64,000 bases of DNA from Maribacter hydrothermalis (GCF_001913155.1 NZ_CP018760.1:1240001-1304000); one strand, 5' to 3'. Positions 1-8,643 are shown, counted from the stretch's first letter. Notes: generated by a model from the sequence alone, not told the origin. Numbers and translations are program-made.

Positions 1-1
1 C

Positions 2-883
2 GATGGTGCATATAAGAAAAGATGGATGTTTATCCCAAATACAGGAACAAATGAAAATGAGGCCGAAAAAATAAGCTTCTCAGAAAATGAAGAATGGGAA
101 TTTCCAATAGGATCCGTATTAATTGCACATTTAGATTTACCAATTGATGACAAGAATCCCCAGTTGACAAAAAAAATTGAAACTCGTTTTTCCATTAAAG
201 GGCATGACGGTAAATTTTACTTCCTTACCTATAACTGGAACGATGAGCAGACCGAAGCTACCCTACAAAAGGAATCTATTGATGAACAAGTTGCCATTAA
301 AACCAAAGACTTTGGTGTACGATATCAAAACTGGCATTTTCCTTCAAATACTGAATGTATTGTATGTCATAACGGTGCTTCAAAAGGCAGCTTAGGCTTT
401 AGAACTAAGAATCTCAACATGGAATTTCCACATAATAATACTAAAATTAACCAATTAGTAAATTTAAGTGACAAAGGAATTATAAATAAGATAATTACCG
501 ATAATGATACAGAAAGCCTACCAACTCATAAACCGCTTAACGATGATACTGCAACTTTAAATGATAGAGCAAGGTCATATTTAGATTTGAACTGTGGTTA
601 TTGTCATAGACCTGACACTGGAAATAGGGCAGAGTTTGATTTACGATTATTTAATAGTTTAGAAGAAACTGGCCTTTTAAATGCCGGGACATTAACTCCT
701 TTAGGAATTGACGGAGAAAGAATTTTAGTTCCAGGAAATGCTGAAAAATCAATATTATTTCAGAGAATGCTGAGTACGGAAACCACAACTATGATGCCAC
801 CCCTTGCCAAAGGGGTTGTTGACGAAGATGCCGTCATTTTGATTCGTGACTGGATTAATCAGCTCCAAATCTCAATAAATTAA
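2..883 (+). CDS. Di-heme c-type cytochrome, C-terminal part (5' end outside window)
   Basis: The reading frame is open from base 2 through the first visible ATG at 26 to TAA at 881-883, so this is the 3' part of a longer gene. Counting from the ATG at 26, two c-type haem motifs are visible: CIVCH at residues 111-115 and CGYCH at about 190-194. The tail has MMPPL about 25 residues before the end, which could supply an axial Met ligand. The layout (WxFPxGSV segment, haem, spacer, haem, MMPP, short C-terminal helix) fits the SO2930/TIGR03806-like family of exported di-heme cytochromes found in marine Bacteroidota. The signal peptide would lie upstream. The electron-transfer partner is unknown. 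It is convergent with topB, with about 190 bp between them in which I see nothing. Confidence 0.75.
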   Translation, partial: DGAYKKRWMFIPNTGTNENEAEKISFSENEEWEFPIGSVLIAHLDLPIDDKNPQLTKKIETRFSIKGHDGKFYFLTYNWNDEQTEATLQKESIDEQVAIKTKDFGVRYQNWHFPSNTECIVCHNGASKGSLGFRTKNLNMEFPHNNTKINQLVNLSDKGIINKIITDNDTESLPTHKPLNDDTATLNDRARSYLDLNCGYCHRPDTGNRAEFDLRLFNSLEETGLLNAGTLTPLGIDGERILVPGNAEKSILFQRMLSTETTTMMPPLAKGVVDEDAVILIRDWINQLQISIN

Positions 884-1070
884 GCTCCTATTTAACCAAA
901 TATCATCCTTAATTTATTGTTACATACTATATTCTGATAAATTCGGTAAAATATACATCCGGTTTACACTTCTATTTTAGACCGTTTTTAGGATTACAAT
1001 TACTTAATCATCATGGTAAAGTACTCCTTGCCCCTTTTCCCTATGTAAATATATAGAGCGGTATAAGAAT

Positions 1071-3380
1071 CTAGTTTTCTCTAAATATTTTAAACACTAA
1101 ATCCTTGGTTAATGGCCGTCCTTTTGCTTTTTCTCGAATAGCACTAAAGCTAAAACGAAAGTCGCAACCTGCTTTGTACTCACTACATCCATAAGCTGCT
1201 TTCCCTTTTAGAATTATACCTTTACCGCATTTTGGACAACTATTTTCTTCGAAAGTGTGTTTTGCCTGAACTTTGTCTTTCTTAGGTTCTAATTTCAATT
1301 TAAAGTTTTCATCAAATCTAACTATCCCTTCTATAGAGGTATTGTTAGTTTTAAACCCTTTTAAGTTCACTGTGGATCCTTTTTTAAATAACCTAATATA
1401 TTGCTTTTCTGAAATGGTTTTGCCTTCAAACTTAAATGGAATTATGAAATCGCAGGTCTTTTTAAATTCTGAACAACCATAGGCAGATTTCCCTTTACGG
1501 ATTATTCCTTTTTTGCATTTAGGACAAACCTTTGAGGCCAGATCTGTAGATTTTTCAATTCCTTTTTTCTTTGTATCTGTTGCTAGTTTGTTATTTACAG
1601 CCGAAATATTTGCCTTTCTAGTTTCACTACGCACCTCATAAACCAATTGATCTACCATTTGCTTCATTTGTTTAATAAAACTACCGGCATTAAAAGTACC
1701 TTTTTCAATATCCTTTAATTGCTTTTCCCATTTACCTGTGAGCTCCGCTGATTTCAATAATTCATTTTGAATAGTATCTATTAGCTGAATACCCGTAACT
1801 GTTGGTATTACTTGTTTTTTATTTCGCTTAATATATTTTCTACGAAATAAAGTTTCTATAATATTCGCACGTGTAGATGGTCGACCAATACCGTTTTCTT
1901 TCATGAGCTCTCGTAACTCTTCATCATCAACCTTTTTTCCTGCTGTTTCCATTGCTCTTAAAAGCGATGCTTCTGTATACTGCTTTGGTGGTTTCGTCTG
2001 CTTTTCTAGAAAAGAAGGCTCATGTGATCCTTTTTCGCCTTTCTTAAAAGTGGGCAATATCCCAGATTCTTTATTTTTTTGGCTGCTGATAGTAGTCGAA
2101 GTATCAAAAACTACTCGCCATCCTTTTTCTAAAATTTCTTTTCCCGTGGCTTTAAATTTCACTTTTTCAGCTTTACCGATAACAGTAGTATTCGAGACTT
2201 TACAATCTGGGTAAAATACCGCAATAAAACGACGGACAATACTATCATAAACCTGCTGCTGATTATATTGTAAATTCATTTGCTGACCTGTGGGAATAAT
2301 AGCATGGTGATCGGTAACCTTACTATCATCGAAAACCTTTTTTGTTTTCTTAATTTTTTTTCCTTGTAGTGGCTGTGTTAAAGAAGCATAATCAGTTAGG
2401 TTCTTAAGGATTCCTGGCACTTTAGGGTAAATATCATTTGGTAAAAATGTGGTATCTACTCTTGGGTAGGTTACTACTTTTTGCTCATATAATTTTTGAA
2501 CGATCTTAAGAGTTTCATCTGCACTAAAACCAAATTTTGTATTACAATAGACTTGTAACCCCGTTAAATCAAACAGTTTAGGTGCATATTCATTGCCCGA
2601 TTTTTTGGAAATGGAAACAACTTCGAAATCGTGTTCTTTTACAATGTTCGCCAATTTCTCTCCATCTTCTACCTTAAGAAATCGACCTTCTTCATAACTA
2701 AACAAAGTATCCCTATATAATGTTTGTAACTCCCAATAGGGCTGTGGCTTAAAGTTTTCTATTTCTTTAAACCTGTTTACCAACATTGCCAAGGTTGGTG
2801 TCTGCACACGGCCCACAGATAATACCTGTTTATACCCACCATGTTTTAACGTATACAAGCGTGTGGCATTCATCCCAAGTAGCCAATCGCCAATGGCACG
2901 AGAAAAACCTGCATAATATAAATTATCATAATCTGCAGATGGTTTTAACTTTTTAAAACCTTCTTGTATGGCCTCGGTGGTAAGAGAAGAAATCCAAAGC
3001 CGTTCTACCTTGCCTTTATATTTTGCTTCATTTAAAACCCAACGTTGTATTAATTCTCCTTCTTGCCCAGCATCCCCACAATTGATAACAACATCTGCCT
3101 TGTCGAATAATTGCTTTATAATTTTAAACTGTTTTTGAATACCTGCATCTTTTGTCACTTTGGTTTCAAAATGTTCGGGTAACATGGGTAAATTATTCAA
3201 ATCCCAACTTTTCCAATGTGGTTTATAATCGTTTGGCTCTTTAAGCGTACAAAGATGCCCAAAAGTATAGGTAACTGCATATCCATTGCCTTCATAGTAG
3301 CCATCATGTTTGCTATTGGCACCGACAACAGATGCTATTTCTCGTGCTACAGAAGGCTTTTCGGCAATACAGACTTTCAT
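1071..3380 (-). CDS. topB: DNA topoisomerase III
   Basis: A type IA topoisomerase of 769 aa that relaxes or decatenates DNA through a 5'-phosphotyrosine intermediate. The TOPRIM domain begins at the N-terminus with EKPSVAREIA (residues 7-16), and its acidic DAGQEGEL motif is at 103-110. The catalytic tyrosine is Y305 in VVTYPRVDTTFLP. A typical GIGRPSTRANII segment lies in the central domain. The C-terminus carries two zinc-ribbon-like repeats, each of the form CPKC...KGK.AYGCSE...CDF, which is usual for Bacteroidota TopB. The length is normal and the ATG start is clear. A textbook Bacteroidota promoter lies 126 bp upstream on the same strand. Confidence 0.95.
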   Translation of the reverse strand: MKVCIAEKPSVAREIASVVGANSKHDGYYEGNGYAVTYTFGHLCTLKEPNDYKPHWKSWDLNNLPMLPEHFETKVTKDAGIQKQFKIIKQLFDKADVVINCGDAGQEGELIQRWVLNEAKYKGKVERLWISSLTTEAIQEGFKKLKPSADYDNLYYAGFSRAIGDWLLGMNATRLYTLKHGGYKQVLSVGRVQTPTLAMLVNRFKEIENFKPQPYWELQTLYRDTLFSYEEGRFLKVEDGEKLANIVKEHDFEVVSISKKSGNEYAPKLFDLTGLQVYCNTKFGFSADETLKIVQKLYEQKVVTYPRVDTTFLPNDIYPKVPGILKNLTDYASLTQPLQGKKIKKTKKVFDDSKVTDHHAIIPTGQQMNLQYNQQQVYDSIVRRFIAVFYPDCKVSNTTVIGKAEKVKFKATGKEILEKGWRVVFDTSTTISSQKNKESGILPTFKKGEKGSHEPSFLEKQTKPPKQYTEASLLRAMETAGKKVDDEELRELMKENGIGRPSTRANIIETLFRRKYIKRNKKQVIPTVTGIQLIDTIQNELLKSAELTGKWEKQLKDIEKGTFNAGSFIKQMKQMVDQLVYEVRSETRKANISAVNNKLATDTKKKGIEKSTDLASKVCPKCKKGIIRKGKSAYGCSEFKKTCDFIIPFKFEGKTISEKQYIRLFKKGSTVNLKGFKTNNTSIEGIVRFDENFKLKLEPKKDKVQAKHTFEENSCPKCGKGIILKGKAAYGCSEYKAGCDFRFSFSAIREKAKGRPLTKDLVFKIFREN

Positions 3381-3505
3381 TTTATATTTTGAAAATTATA
3401 GATTTAGTTGTGAGTAATATTCGAAGCAAATAACGTATAACTTTACAATGCCGTCGTGGTAGTTTATGACTTGAAAACTAACTTCGGGCGGACTTTATAA
3501 TTAGA

Positions 3506-3533
3506 CAAATATAGAAATTGTTTATAGAAGCAA
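3506..3533 (-). promoter_or_regulatory. Promoter of topB (-33 TTG, -7 TATATTTG)
   Basis: On the minus strand the sequence reads TTG (3533-3531), a 17-nt spacer, then TATATTTG (3513-3506). This is an exact match to the Bacteroidota consensus TTG-N17-23-TAnnTTTG. Transcription would start near 3499, about 120 bp before the topB ATG. Confidence 0.6.
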
Positions 3534-3543
3534 ACTATTACAT

Positions 3544-3578
3544 AAAAAGCCGCTAAAACGGTGTTTTAGCGGCTTTTT
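3544..3578 (-). terminator. Strong hairpin terminator after the DsrE-like gene
   Basis: A perfect 16-bp inverted repeat (3544-3559 and 3563-3578) with a 3-nt loop, built around AGCCGCTAAAAC. It begins and ends with A/T runs, so it can act as an intrinsic terminator in either direction. On the minus strand it follows the gene ending at 3688. It also insulates topB from that gene. Confidence 0.8.
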
Positions 3579-3687
3579 CATTTTAATTACTTAACCAAAG
3601 GTAAAATTAATGCTATTACCCGAATGTTAACACAGAAAAATAGCCTAACTAATAGTTACGGCATGGATTCTTTTTTTATCTGCTTTC

Positions 3688-4128
3688 TTAGTATGTTAAG
3701 GTGTTATACCCGTTTGCTTGTAATTGCAGCATTCGTACCGATGCAGTTGGGGTGACATCAAGACCGTCGAAAAGCTTCTCTTCTGCAACTCCTAGTTTTT
3801 CCATTGCAACACTACATACACTTACTTTAACCTTGCCCTTATATTTTTGAAAAAATTCTTCAAGGTCAGAACCTTTTGTCAAAAGGGTTACTACTTTACC
3901 TTTGACAACAATTTCATATTCTTCTATTTCCACTCCATTTTCAATAAGTAGATCATACATACTAAGCACCCCTTTAAAATGCCTTTCTGTAGTAAGTATA
4001 AAACCATACTTCGGTGTTTTCTGTAAATCTGCAGCGGTTTGTTGGTCTAATTTTTTCTGTCCATAAACTTGTGTGCCACTAGCTAACATTAGTATTACAA
4101 CTAATAGGGTACGTAAAATATTTTTCAT
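3688..4128 (-). CDS. Secreted DsrE-like protein
   Basis: A 146-aa protein with an N-terminal signal peptide (MKNILRTLLVVILMLASGTQ, cleaved near VYGQ), so it is predicted to be periplasmic. The mature part resembles the DsrE/DsrF/YchN fold: alternating beta and alpha segments, a cysteine in VSVCSVAMEKLGV at the usual position after the third strand, and the C-terminal GL.VTP.ASVRMLQLQANGYNTL segment in which the family typically ends. DsrE proteins relay sulfur or act in redox chemistry, but no partner sulfur genes are visible here and the function is open. A perfect hairpin terminator lies 110 bp downstream. Confidence 0.7.
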   Translation of the reverse strand: MKNILRTLLVVILMLASGTQVYGQKKLDQQTAADLQKTPKYGFILTTERHFKGVLSMYDLLIENGVEIEEYEIVVKGKVVTLLTKGSDLEEFFQKYKGKVKVSVCSVAMEKLGVAEEKLFDGLDVTPTASVRMLQLQANGYNTLTY

Positions 4129-4139
4129 CTATTCTATTT

Positions 4140-4604
4140 TTAAACATCTAAAAATACAGAATTAAATGACTTTCTCAATAACCCTAAAATAATCGTTAGT
4201 TTTTTTTCACCTTCAAAGGTTTCAATTGACTTTAAAATCACATTAAAGGCCATAGTCGGCGAAAACGCTAAACCAATAACATACGAATGCAATAAGTCAA
4301 TTTCATCATCAGAAACCTCATGTTTACTGCAAATAATTTTAAAGAGATCAAATAAAAATACTAACCTATCTCTGTCTGAGTCCAAAGGCTTGAGCCCAAA
4401 CCTAATTAGATTTTGTATAATTTCAGAGTATTGATTTGGACTAATTTTAAGGTTATCTGCTTAGCCTAATAAAACAATTTTATTTTCATCATTTATGACC
4501 CCATCAGTTAATGCCATACTTTCTACTGCAGCAAAATAAGACAGGTTTCTGTGTTCTTGATCGGTCTCAAATAAATTAAAAATTATGACATGATGCCCAA
4601 GACT
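4140..4604 (-). pseudogene. Decayed TerB-like gene with an in-frame stop
   Basis: Reading the minus strand from 4604 down to 4140 gives a coherent protein interrupted by one TAA (4463-4461) and closed upstream by another TAA (4607-4605) just behind an ATG at 4619. The upstream part reads ...HRNLSYFAAVESMALTDGVI, then NDENKIVLLG, then the stop, then ADNLKISPNQYSEII and about 100 more residues. An acidic/aliphatic helix with TDGVIxxEN followed by a helical bundle is typical of TerB-like (tellurite resistance/DUF-type) proteins. The part after the stop (4140-4385 from a TTG, 81 aa) is unlikely to be an independent gene because the frame stays open further upstream. I consider it a degraded gene; a sequencing error is the alternative. 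Confidence 0.55.
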
Positions 4605-4702
4605 TTAAAAAAAGGTCATAAAAGCATGTACACTAAAAAAAGTATTAAAGCCAAGGACTAGAATGATGTTTTAATTTGTAAAACCAATGCAGCTTATTAT
4701 AA

Positions 4703-4822
4703 AATTTGGTTTTTATTAAAGAGTATGACGCTTTCCATCAAAAATTAAAGCAATACAAACAAGAAAAAGGTTTTGTATATTACCTATTCTCAGAAACCTT
4801 ACCTTACCATTTAATTGCCTGA
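4703..4822 (+). pseudogene. Short coding-like remnant
   Basis: In the otherwise gene-free stretch upstream of rimK a 39-codon plus-strand frame reads like protein (FIKEYDAFHQKLKQYKQEKG followed by FVYYLFSETLPYHLIA) and ends with TGA at 4820-4822. The same frame has a stop immediately upstream and no start codon. I read it as the tail of a gene otherwise lost. I do not recognise the family, and it may be chance. Confidence 0.25.
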
Positions 4823-4924
4823 ATTGTAAAATTTAAATAGCAACCATATTTTATAGTAACTGCATTAGAAACCAGTACTTTTAACGAAACAATAATTTAA
4901 TAATAAATACATAAAAAACACTTA

Positions 4925-5800
4925 ATGAAAATTGTAATTCTATCGCAAAATCCAAATTTATATTCGACCAAAAGGTTAGTAGAGGCAGGCGAAAAAAAAG
5001 GGCACGAAATGCTTATCGTAGACCACACTAAATGCAACTTAGTTATCGAAAAGAAAAAACCAAGTATTATTTACAAGGGTGAAGAGATTTTAAATGTCGA
5101 TGGAGTTATTCCAAGAATTGGTGCTTCGGTAACTTTTTATGGTACCGCAGTGGTTAGGCAATTTGAAATGATGAAAGTTTTTACTGCAACAGAATCACAA
5201 GCATTGGTAAGATCTAGAGACAAATTAAGAAGCCTTCAAATTTTATCTAGAGCTGGTTTAGGTTTGCCAAAAACTGTTTTTAGTAATTATTCTAAAGATG
5301 TAAGCCAAGTAATTGAGCGTGCTGGTGGTGCACCATTAGTAATAAAATTATTAGAAGGGACCCAAGGTCTAGGAGTTGTTTTAGCTGATAATAAAAACAG
5401 TGCCGAGTCAATTCTTGAGGCTTTTAATGGTTTAAAGGCAAGAGTAATTGTTCAAGAATTTATTAAAGAAGCAAAAGGTGCCGATATTAGAGTATTTATT
5501 GTAGATGGCGTTGTGGTTGGCGCTATGAAAAGACAAGGAAAAGAAGGTGAATTTAGATCTAATCTTCATAGAGGTGGTAGCGCTAATATCATAGAATTAA
5601 CCGATGAAGAAGAAAATGCAGCATTAAAAGCAGCAAGGTCTTTAGGATTAGGTATTGCCGGGGTCGACATGTTACAATCTGCTCGTGGACCTTTAATTTT
5701 AGAAGTAAATTCTTCTCCTGGTTTAGAAGGTATTGAAAACGCTACAGGCAACGATATTGCTAGCCAAATTATAAAATATGTGGAGCGCAATGCAGAATAA
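4925..5800 (+). CDS. rimK: Ribosomal protein S6-L-glutamate ligase family, ATP-grasp enzyme
   Basis: A 291-aa ATP-grasp ligase of normal RimK length. In E. coli, RimK adds glutamates to the C-terminus of ribosomal protein S6. Visible marks are the N-terminal [18 protein letters not shown], the [20 protein letters not shown] lid region, the [13 protein letters not shown] glycine-rich ATP-binding loop, [19 protein letters not shown], and the C-terminal [13 protein letters not shown] that supplies the Mg ligands (E and N). Family members also include other peptide ligases, so the exact acceptor is inferred. It is monocistronic, with degraded DNA upstream and a hairpin terminator 30 bp downstream. 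Confidence 0.88.
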   Translation: MKIVILSQNPNLYSTKRLVEAGEKKGHEMLIVDHTKCNLVIEKKKPSIIYKGEEILNVDGVIPRIGASVTFYGTAVVRQFEMMKVFTATESQALVRSRDKLRSLQILSRAGLGLPKTVFSNYSKDVSQVIERAGGAPLVIKLLEGTQGLGVVLADNKNSAESILEAFNGLKARVIVQEFIKEAKGADIRVFIVDGVVVGAMKRQGKEGEFRSNLHRGGSANIIELTDEEENAALKAARSLGLGIAGVDMLQSARGPLILEVNSSPGLEGIENATGNDIASQIIKYVERNAE

Positions 5801-5829
5801 CAATTTGAAAATTATAGGGTAAAACTAAA

Positions 5830-5857
5830 AAGGGTTGCACAATTGCAACTCTTTTTT
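5830..5857 (+). terminator. Terminator of rimK
   Basis: The inverted repeat GGGTTGCA-caat-TGCAACTC (one G-T pair) is followed by TTTTTT, 30 bp after the rimK stop. Confidence 0.7.
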
Positions 5858-5878
5858 AATACAAATTATTCGCTCTAA

Positions 5879-6064
5879 TTATTTTGAAGCTTTCCAGGAT
5901 TCGAACTCTTTTATAATATTTTCATTTACCATGGGGTATAATCCAATTACGGCATGTCCATTCTAAACCTTATCCATTACAAATTCTTCATAAAGGGTCA
6001 TTTTTAAGCATTGGTCTGCAACTTCATGCGAAATGTTAGGCAGTAGAAAATGAGCCTTCACGAT
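5879..6064 (-). pseudogene. RraA-like gene fragment (decayed second copy)
   Basis: The minus strand between 6064 and 5879 translates to a protein clearly related to the last 60 residues of the intact RraA-like gene at 6832-7548. It reads EVADQCLKMTLYEEFVMDKV, stop, NGHAVIGLYPMVNENIIKEF, against EVADECIQMTYYEDFVLEMV and GEPVIGLYPMVSEEAKVKFE in the intact copy. There is an in-frame TAG at 5965-5963, and the upstream three quarters of the gene are missing (the frame meets a stop at about 6091). It is a degenerate, diverged paralogue, not a recent duplicate. Confidence 0.75.
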
Positions 6065-6231
6065 AAATGAAAAGTATTTTGTTAGCGCTCAGTTGGCTAA
6101 ATTCGAGCAAAATTTAGCAAATAACTGATTACTTATCTCATGTATTGCATCAATACTAAAAGGTATGTAACAAAGTTTTTTCAAGAACCTCATATACCTT
6201 TATAAAATACTAATAATAAAATAATATTACT

Positions 6232-6741
6232 GTGATAAAACCCACAATGGAAGTGCCTGATTTAAAAATACCTATAATCAACGATACCAAATGGAGCTTA
6301 TATGATCAAGCTAGTACATCTTTTACTATGATTGTTTTTTACAGAGGATTGCATTGCCCGGTTTGTAAAAACTACTTAGAAGATTTAGCGACAAAATTAA
6401 AAGATTTTAGCGACAGAGGTGTCCACTTAATCGCTATTAGTAGTGATAGTGAGGAACGAGCAAAGAAAGCAGGCGAAGAGTGGAATATACCCGAACTACC
6501 TGTTGGTTATGATTTATCTATTGAGACTGCTAGAGAATGGGGATTATTTGTCTCTAAAAAAACTTCGGATAAAGAACCGGATGAATTTTCAGAACCTGGA
6601 TTATTTTTAATTCGCCCTGATAATACCTTATATGCCAGTGCTATTCAAACAATGCCTTTTGCAAGACCTCATTGGGACGATATTTTAAACGCAATAGATT
6701 ACGTCAACAAAAACAACTACCCTGCAAGAGGTGGCGAGTAG
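6232..6741 (+). CDS. Peroxiredoxin-like AhpC/TSA family protein
   Basis: A thioredoxin-fold protein of about 165 aa with the redox motif in YRGLHCPVCKNYL (CPVC), as in AhpC/TSA-like thiol peroxidases of the peroxiredoxin-like group. Downstream, LIAISSDSEERAKKAGEEW and the EPGLFLIRPDNTLYASAIQT strand fit the same fold. There is no signal peptide, so it is predicted to be cytoplasmic. The frame begins with GTG at 6232, but an in-frame ATG at 6247 (MEVPDLKIPII) is an equally good start. It is convergent with the RraA-like gene and shares a bidirectional terminator with it. Confidence 0.8.
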   Translation: MIKPTMEVPDLKIPIINDTKWSLYDQASTSFTMIVFYRGLHCPVCKNYLEDLATKLKDFSDRGVHLIAISSDSEERAKKAGEEWNIPELPVGYDLSIETAREWGLFVSKKTSDKEPDEFSEPGLFLIRPDNTLYASAIQTMPFARPHWDDILNAIDYVNKNNYPARGGE

Positions 6742-6769
6742 ACTAAGTTTCTAGAATACTTTAAATAAG

Positions 6770-6808
6770 AAAGGTGATTAAATCTGTTATAGAATGATCA
6801 CCTTTTTT
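6770..6808. terminator. Bidirectional terminator between convergent genes
   Basis: AAAGGTGAT and ATCACCTTT arms flank an 18-nt loop, with a T-run on the right and an A-containing stretch on the left. It lies between two genes that point at each other (stops at 6741 and 6832). Confidence 0.55.
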
Positions 6809-6831
6809 AAGTATCTACTTAAATGAACCGA

Positions 6832-7548
6832 TTAAATGTTGTCCAACTTCCATTTTTCGAACTTAACCTTAGCCTCTTCACTTACCATTGGGTAAAGGCC
6901 TATCACAGGTTCTCCTCCTTGTACCATTTCTAAAACGAAATCTTCATAATATGTCATTTGTATACATTCATCTGCAACTTCATCTGCAATATTTGCTGGT
7001 ATTACTATAACCCCATCATCATCGCCTAATACCATATCTCCTGGAAAAACAGCTACATCTCCGCAACCAATTGGATCATTAATGGCTATTGCTTGGTGTA
7101 AGGTTAAATTTGTTGGTGCAGAGGGCCTATTATGATATGATGAAAAAGGCAAATCTGCTATCTCGGCAGAATCTCTAAATCCGCCATCTGTAACAATACC
7201 AGCGGCTTTACGCACCATTAATCTCGTTACTAAAATAGAACCTGCCGAAGCTGCCCTAGCATTCTGCCTACTATCAATAACCATTACCGCACCTTCTGGG
7301 CATTCTTCTACTGCTACGCGTTGTAAATGTTTTGGGTCTCTAAAAACTTCTATCGGATTTAAATCTTCACGTGCTGGTATATATCTTAACGTATACGCCT
7401 CTCCTACCATTGTTGGTTTACCCAATTTTAATGGACTTACATGCTGTATAAATTGATTCTTTAGTCCTTTTTTAAAAAGACAAGTAGCAACTGTTGCAGT
7501 GCTTACTTTTTTTAATTTCTCTACGGTTGATGTTGATTTATCAGTCAT
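6832..7548 (-). CDS. RraA-like protein (HMG aldolase / demethylmenaquinone methyltransferase-like family)
   Basis: A 238-aa protein of the RraA fold. Family members include 4-hydroxy-4-methyl-2-oxoglutarate/oxaloacetate aldolases and the RNase E regulator RraA. The family signature GIVTDGGFRDSAEI carries the Arg-Asp pair that binds pyruvate and metal. SAGSILVTRLMVRKAAGI and GDMVLGDDDGVIVIPANIAD are also typical. It lies 25 bp downstream of the TIM-barrel isomerase gene on the same strand and is probably co-transcribed with it from the divergent alginate promoter region. A role in cleaving a keto-acid made during uronate breakdown is plausible but is inference. A decayed paralogue lies about 0.8 kb away. 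Confidence 0.82.
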   Translation of the reverse strand: MTDKSTSTVEKLKKVSTATVATCLFKKGLKNQFIQHVSPLKLGKPTMVGEAYTLRYIPAREDLNPIEVFRDPKHLQRVAVEECPEGAVMVIDSRQNARAASAGSILVTRLMVRKAAGIVTDGGFRDSAEIADLPFSSYHNRPSAPTNLTLHQAIAINDPIGCGDVAVFPGDMVLGDDDGVIVIPANIADEVADECIQMTYYEDFVLEMVQGGEPVIGLYPMVSEEAKVKFEKWKLDNI

Positions 7549-7573
7549 ACTTCTTATAAATTATTGATGGCGA

Positions 7574-8542
7574 TTATTCTACGCTACCCCAAGCGTTTCT
7601 AATAAAGTTTAAATCTTTTTTCATCCTCGCAAAAACTTCTTTTTTATCTATTTTAATTTCTTTGGCGCCATGTTCGGCACCACCTAAATCATACTCCAAA
7701 TGTAACGACATAGGTACATTGATTTGGTATTTTTTTAATAAAGAAAAATATCGTTTAAAATCAACCATACCTTCTCCTAACGGGGTATTTATAGGTTGCC
7801 ATTTTCCATCCACAACTCCCCATTTAAAGTCTTTTATTACAATAGACTTAATTAAAGGTTCAATAAAACGTAAATCTAACTCCCAACTATTACCACCTTC
7901 TACAACGGCATGTCTAATATCGTATTGACATCCTAGATAGTTAGTATCTGCTGTAGATAAAATAGTAGGTATATCCCAAATTGGTGCCCCAACATGGTTG
8001 CCCGCATGGTTTTGATAGCAGCCTATAAGATTTAAATCTTTATTAAATTCACTTAATGCTTGGGCTTGTTTTGTAAATACGGCCTGACTTTCACTTATAG
8101 TAATATCGTCTGAATAGGTTAACCAACCAGTTCTGTAGTGACTTAAACCTAATGTACTTGCCGTTTCTAAAACTTTCCTCTGTTCAGCATCTGTTATATC
8201 CCAAACATTGGTTGTCATCATTCTAGGTGATAATCCATATTTTATCATTGCCTCTATGGCTTTTGGCAAATCTTCTTCTACTTGTTCTGGTAATACATGT
8301 CCTTTAGGCCTTACGGTTAAATCTAAACCATTAAATCCAATTTCAGCGCTTGCTGCCGCCATCTCATTATAACCTAAAAACTGTAAATGTTTGGAGAATA
8401 AACTAATATGAATATCGCCTTTTATAATGGAATCTGTATTAAAAAAATGATTAGGAAAACCCATGAAAGGTATACTCCCTAGTACACCTGCAGTTAGCTT
8501 TGTAAAATTTCTTCTAGAAATCGCTTTTTTATCTTCTCTCAT
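7574..8542 (-). CDS. Exported sugar-phosphate isomerase/epimerase-like TIM-barrel protein
   Basis: A 322-aa AP-endonuclease-2/xylose-isomerase-like TIM barrel. The N-terminus has a twin-arginine-like motif (AISRRNFTKLTAG) and a hydrophobic segment, so Tat export is likely. Barrel marks include EIGFNGLDLTVRPKGHV, CYQNHAGNHVG, CQYDIRHAVVEGG, SIVIKDFKW and PMSLHLEYDLGG, which place the expected metal-binding His/Glu/Asp residues at strand ends. The substrate is unknown; relatives act on sugars, inositols and hydroxypyruvate. It is the first gene of a two-gene unit with the RraA-like gene and is transcribed divergently from the PL6/PL7 lyase operon across a shared operator, which suggests a link to alginate metabolism. 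Confidence 0.78.
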   Translation of the reverse strand: MREDKKAISRRNFTKLTAGVLGSIPFMGFPNHFFNTDSIIKGDIHISLFSKHLQFLGYNEMAAASAEIGFNGLDLTVRPKGHVLPEQVEEDLPKAIEAMIKYGLSPRMMTTNVWDITDAEQRKVLETASTLGLSHYRTGWLTYSDDITISESQAVFTKQAQALSEFNKDLNLIGCYQNHAGNHVGAPIWDIPTILSTADTNYLGCQYDIRHAVVEGGNSWELDLRFIEPLIKSIVIKDFKWGVVDGKWQPINTPLGEGMVDFKRYFSLLKKYQINVPMSLHLEYDLGGAEHGAKEIKIDKKEVFARMKKDLNFIRNAWGSVE

Positions 8543-8589
8543 AATTTATATCCTTATTATATTTGGTTAATAGGTTTTATGTTAAATAC

Positions 8590-8619
8590 TTGCGATTCTT
8601 ACAAATATATGTATTTTTG
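8590..8619 (+). promoter_or_regulatory. Promoter of the first PL6 operon
   Basis: TTG (8590-8592), a 19-nt spacer, then TATTTTTG (8612-8619). This is a full match to the Bacteroidota consensus. The -7 box runs straight into the operator, and the spacing and about 50 of 63 surrounding bases are repeated upstream of the second PL6 operon (17424-17486). Confidence 0.65.
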
Positions 8620-8628
8620 GTAAACCAA
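8602..8628 (-). promoter_or_regulatory. Divergent promoter for the isomerase/RraA unit
   Basis: On the minus strand TTG (8628-8626) lies inside the operator, followed by a 16-nt spacer and TATATTTG (8609-8602). The spacer is one shorter than usual. A repressor on the operator would cover the -33 element. Confidence 0.45.
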
Positions 8629-8643
8629 ATTGGTTAACCAATT
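8617..8643. promoter_or_regulatory. Double GntR-type operator, alginate regulon
   Basis: Two palindromic cores, TGGTAAACCA (8618-8627) and TGGTTAACCA (8631-8640), lie 13 bp apart, centre to centre. The same repeat occurs at 17461, 25402 and 30394 in front of the other alginate units. It lies between the divergent isomerase and PL6 genes and can control both. The likely binder is the GntR/FadR-type protein encoded at 30441, whose own promoter carries the site. Confidence 0.7.

Noticed and set aside
4140..4385. Independent 81-aa gene starting with TTG
   Set aside because: The same frame continues upstream with coherent TerB-like sequence up to and beyond an in-frame stop, so it is the tail of a decayed gene.
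8617..8643. Tandem TGGTWAACCA repeats considered as a CRISPR or mobile-element end
   Set aside because: Only two or three short units, located in promoters of co-functional genes; an operator explains them. No CRISPR array, insertion sequence, transposase or integrase was seen in the window.
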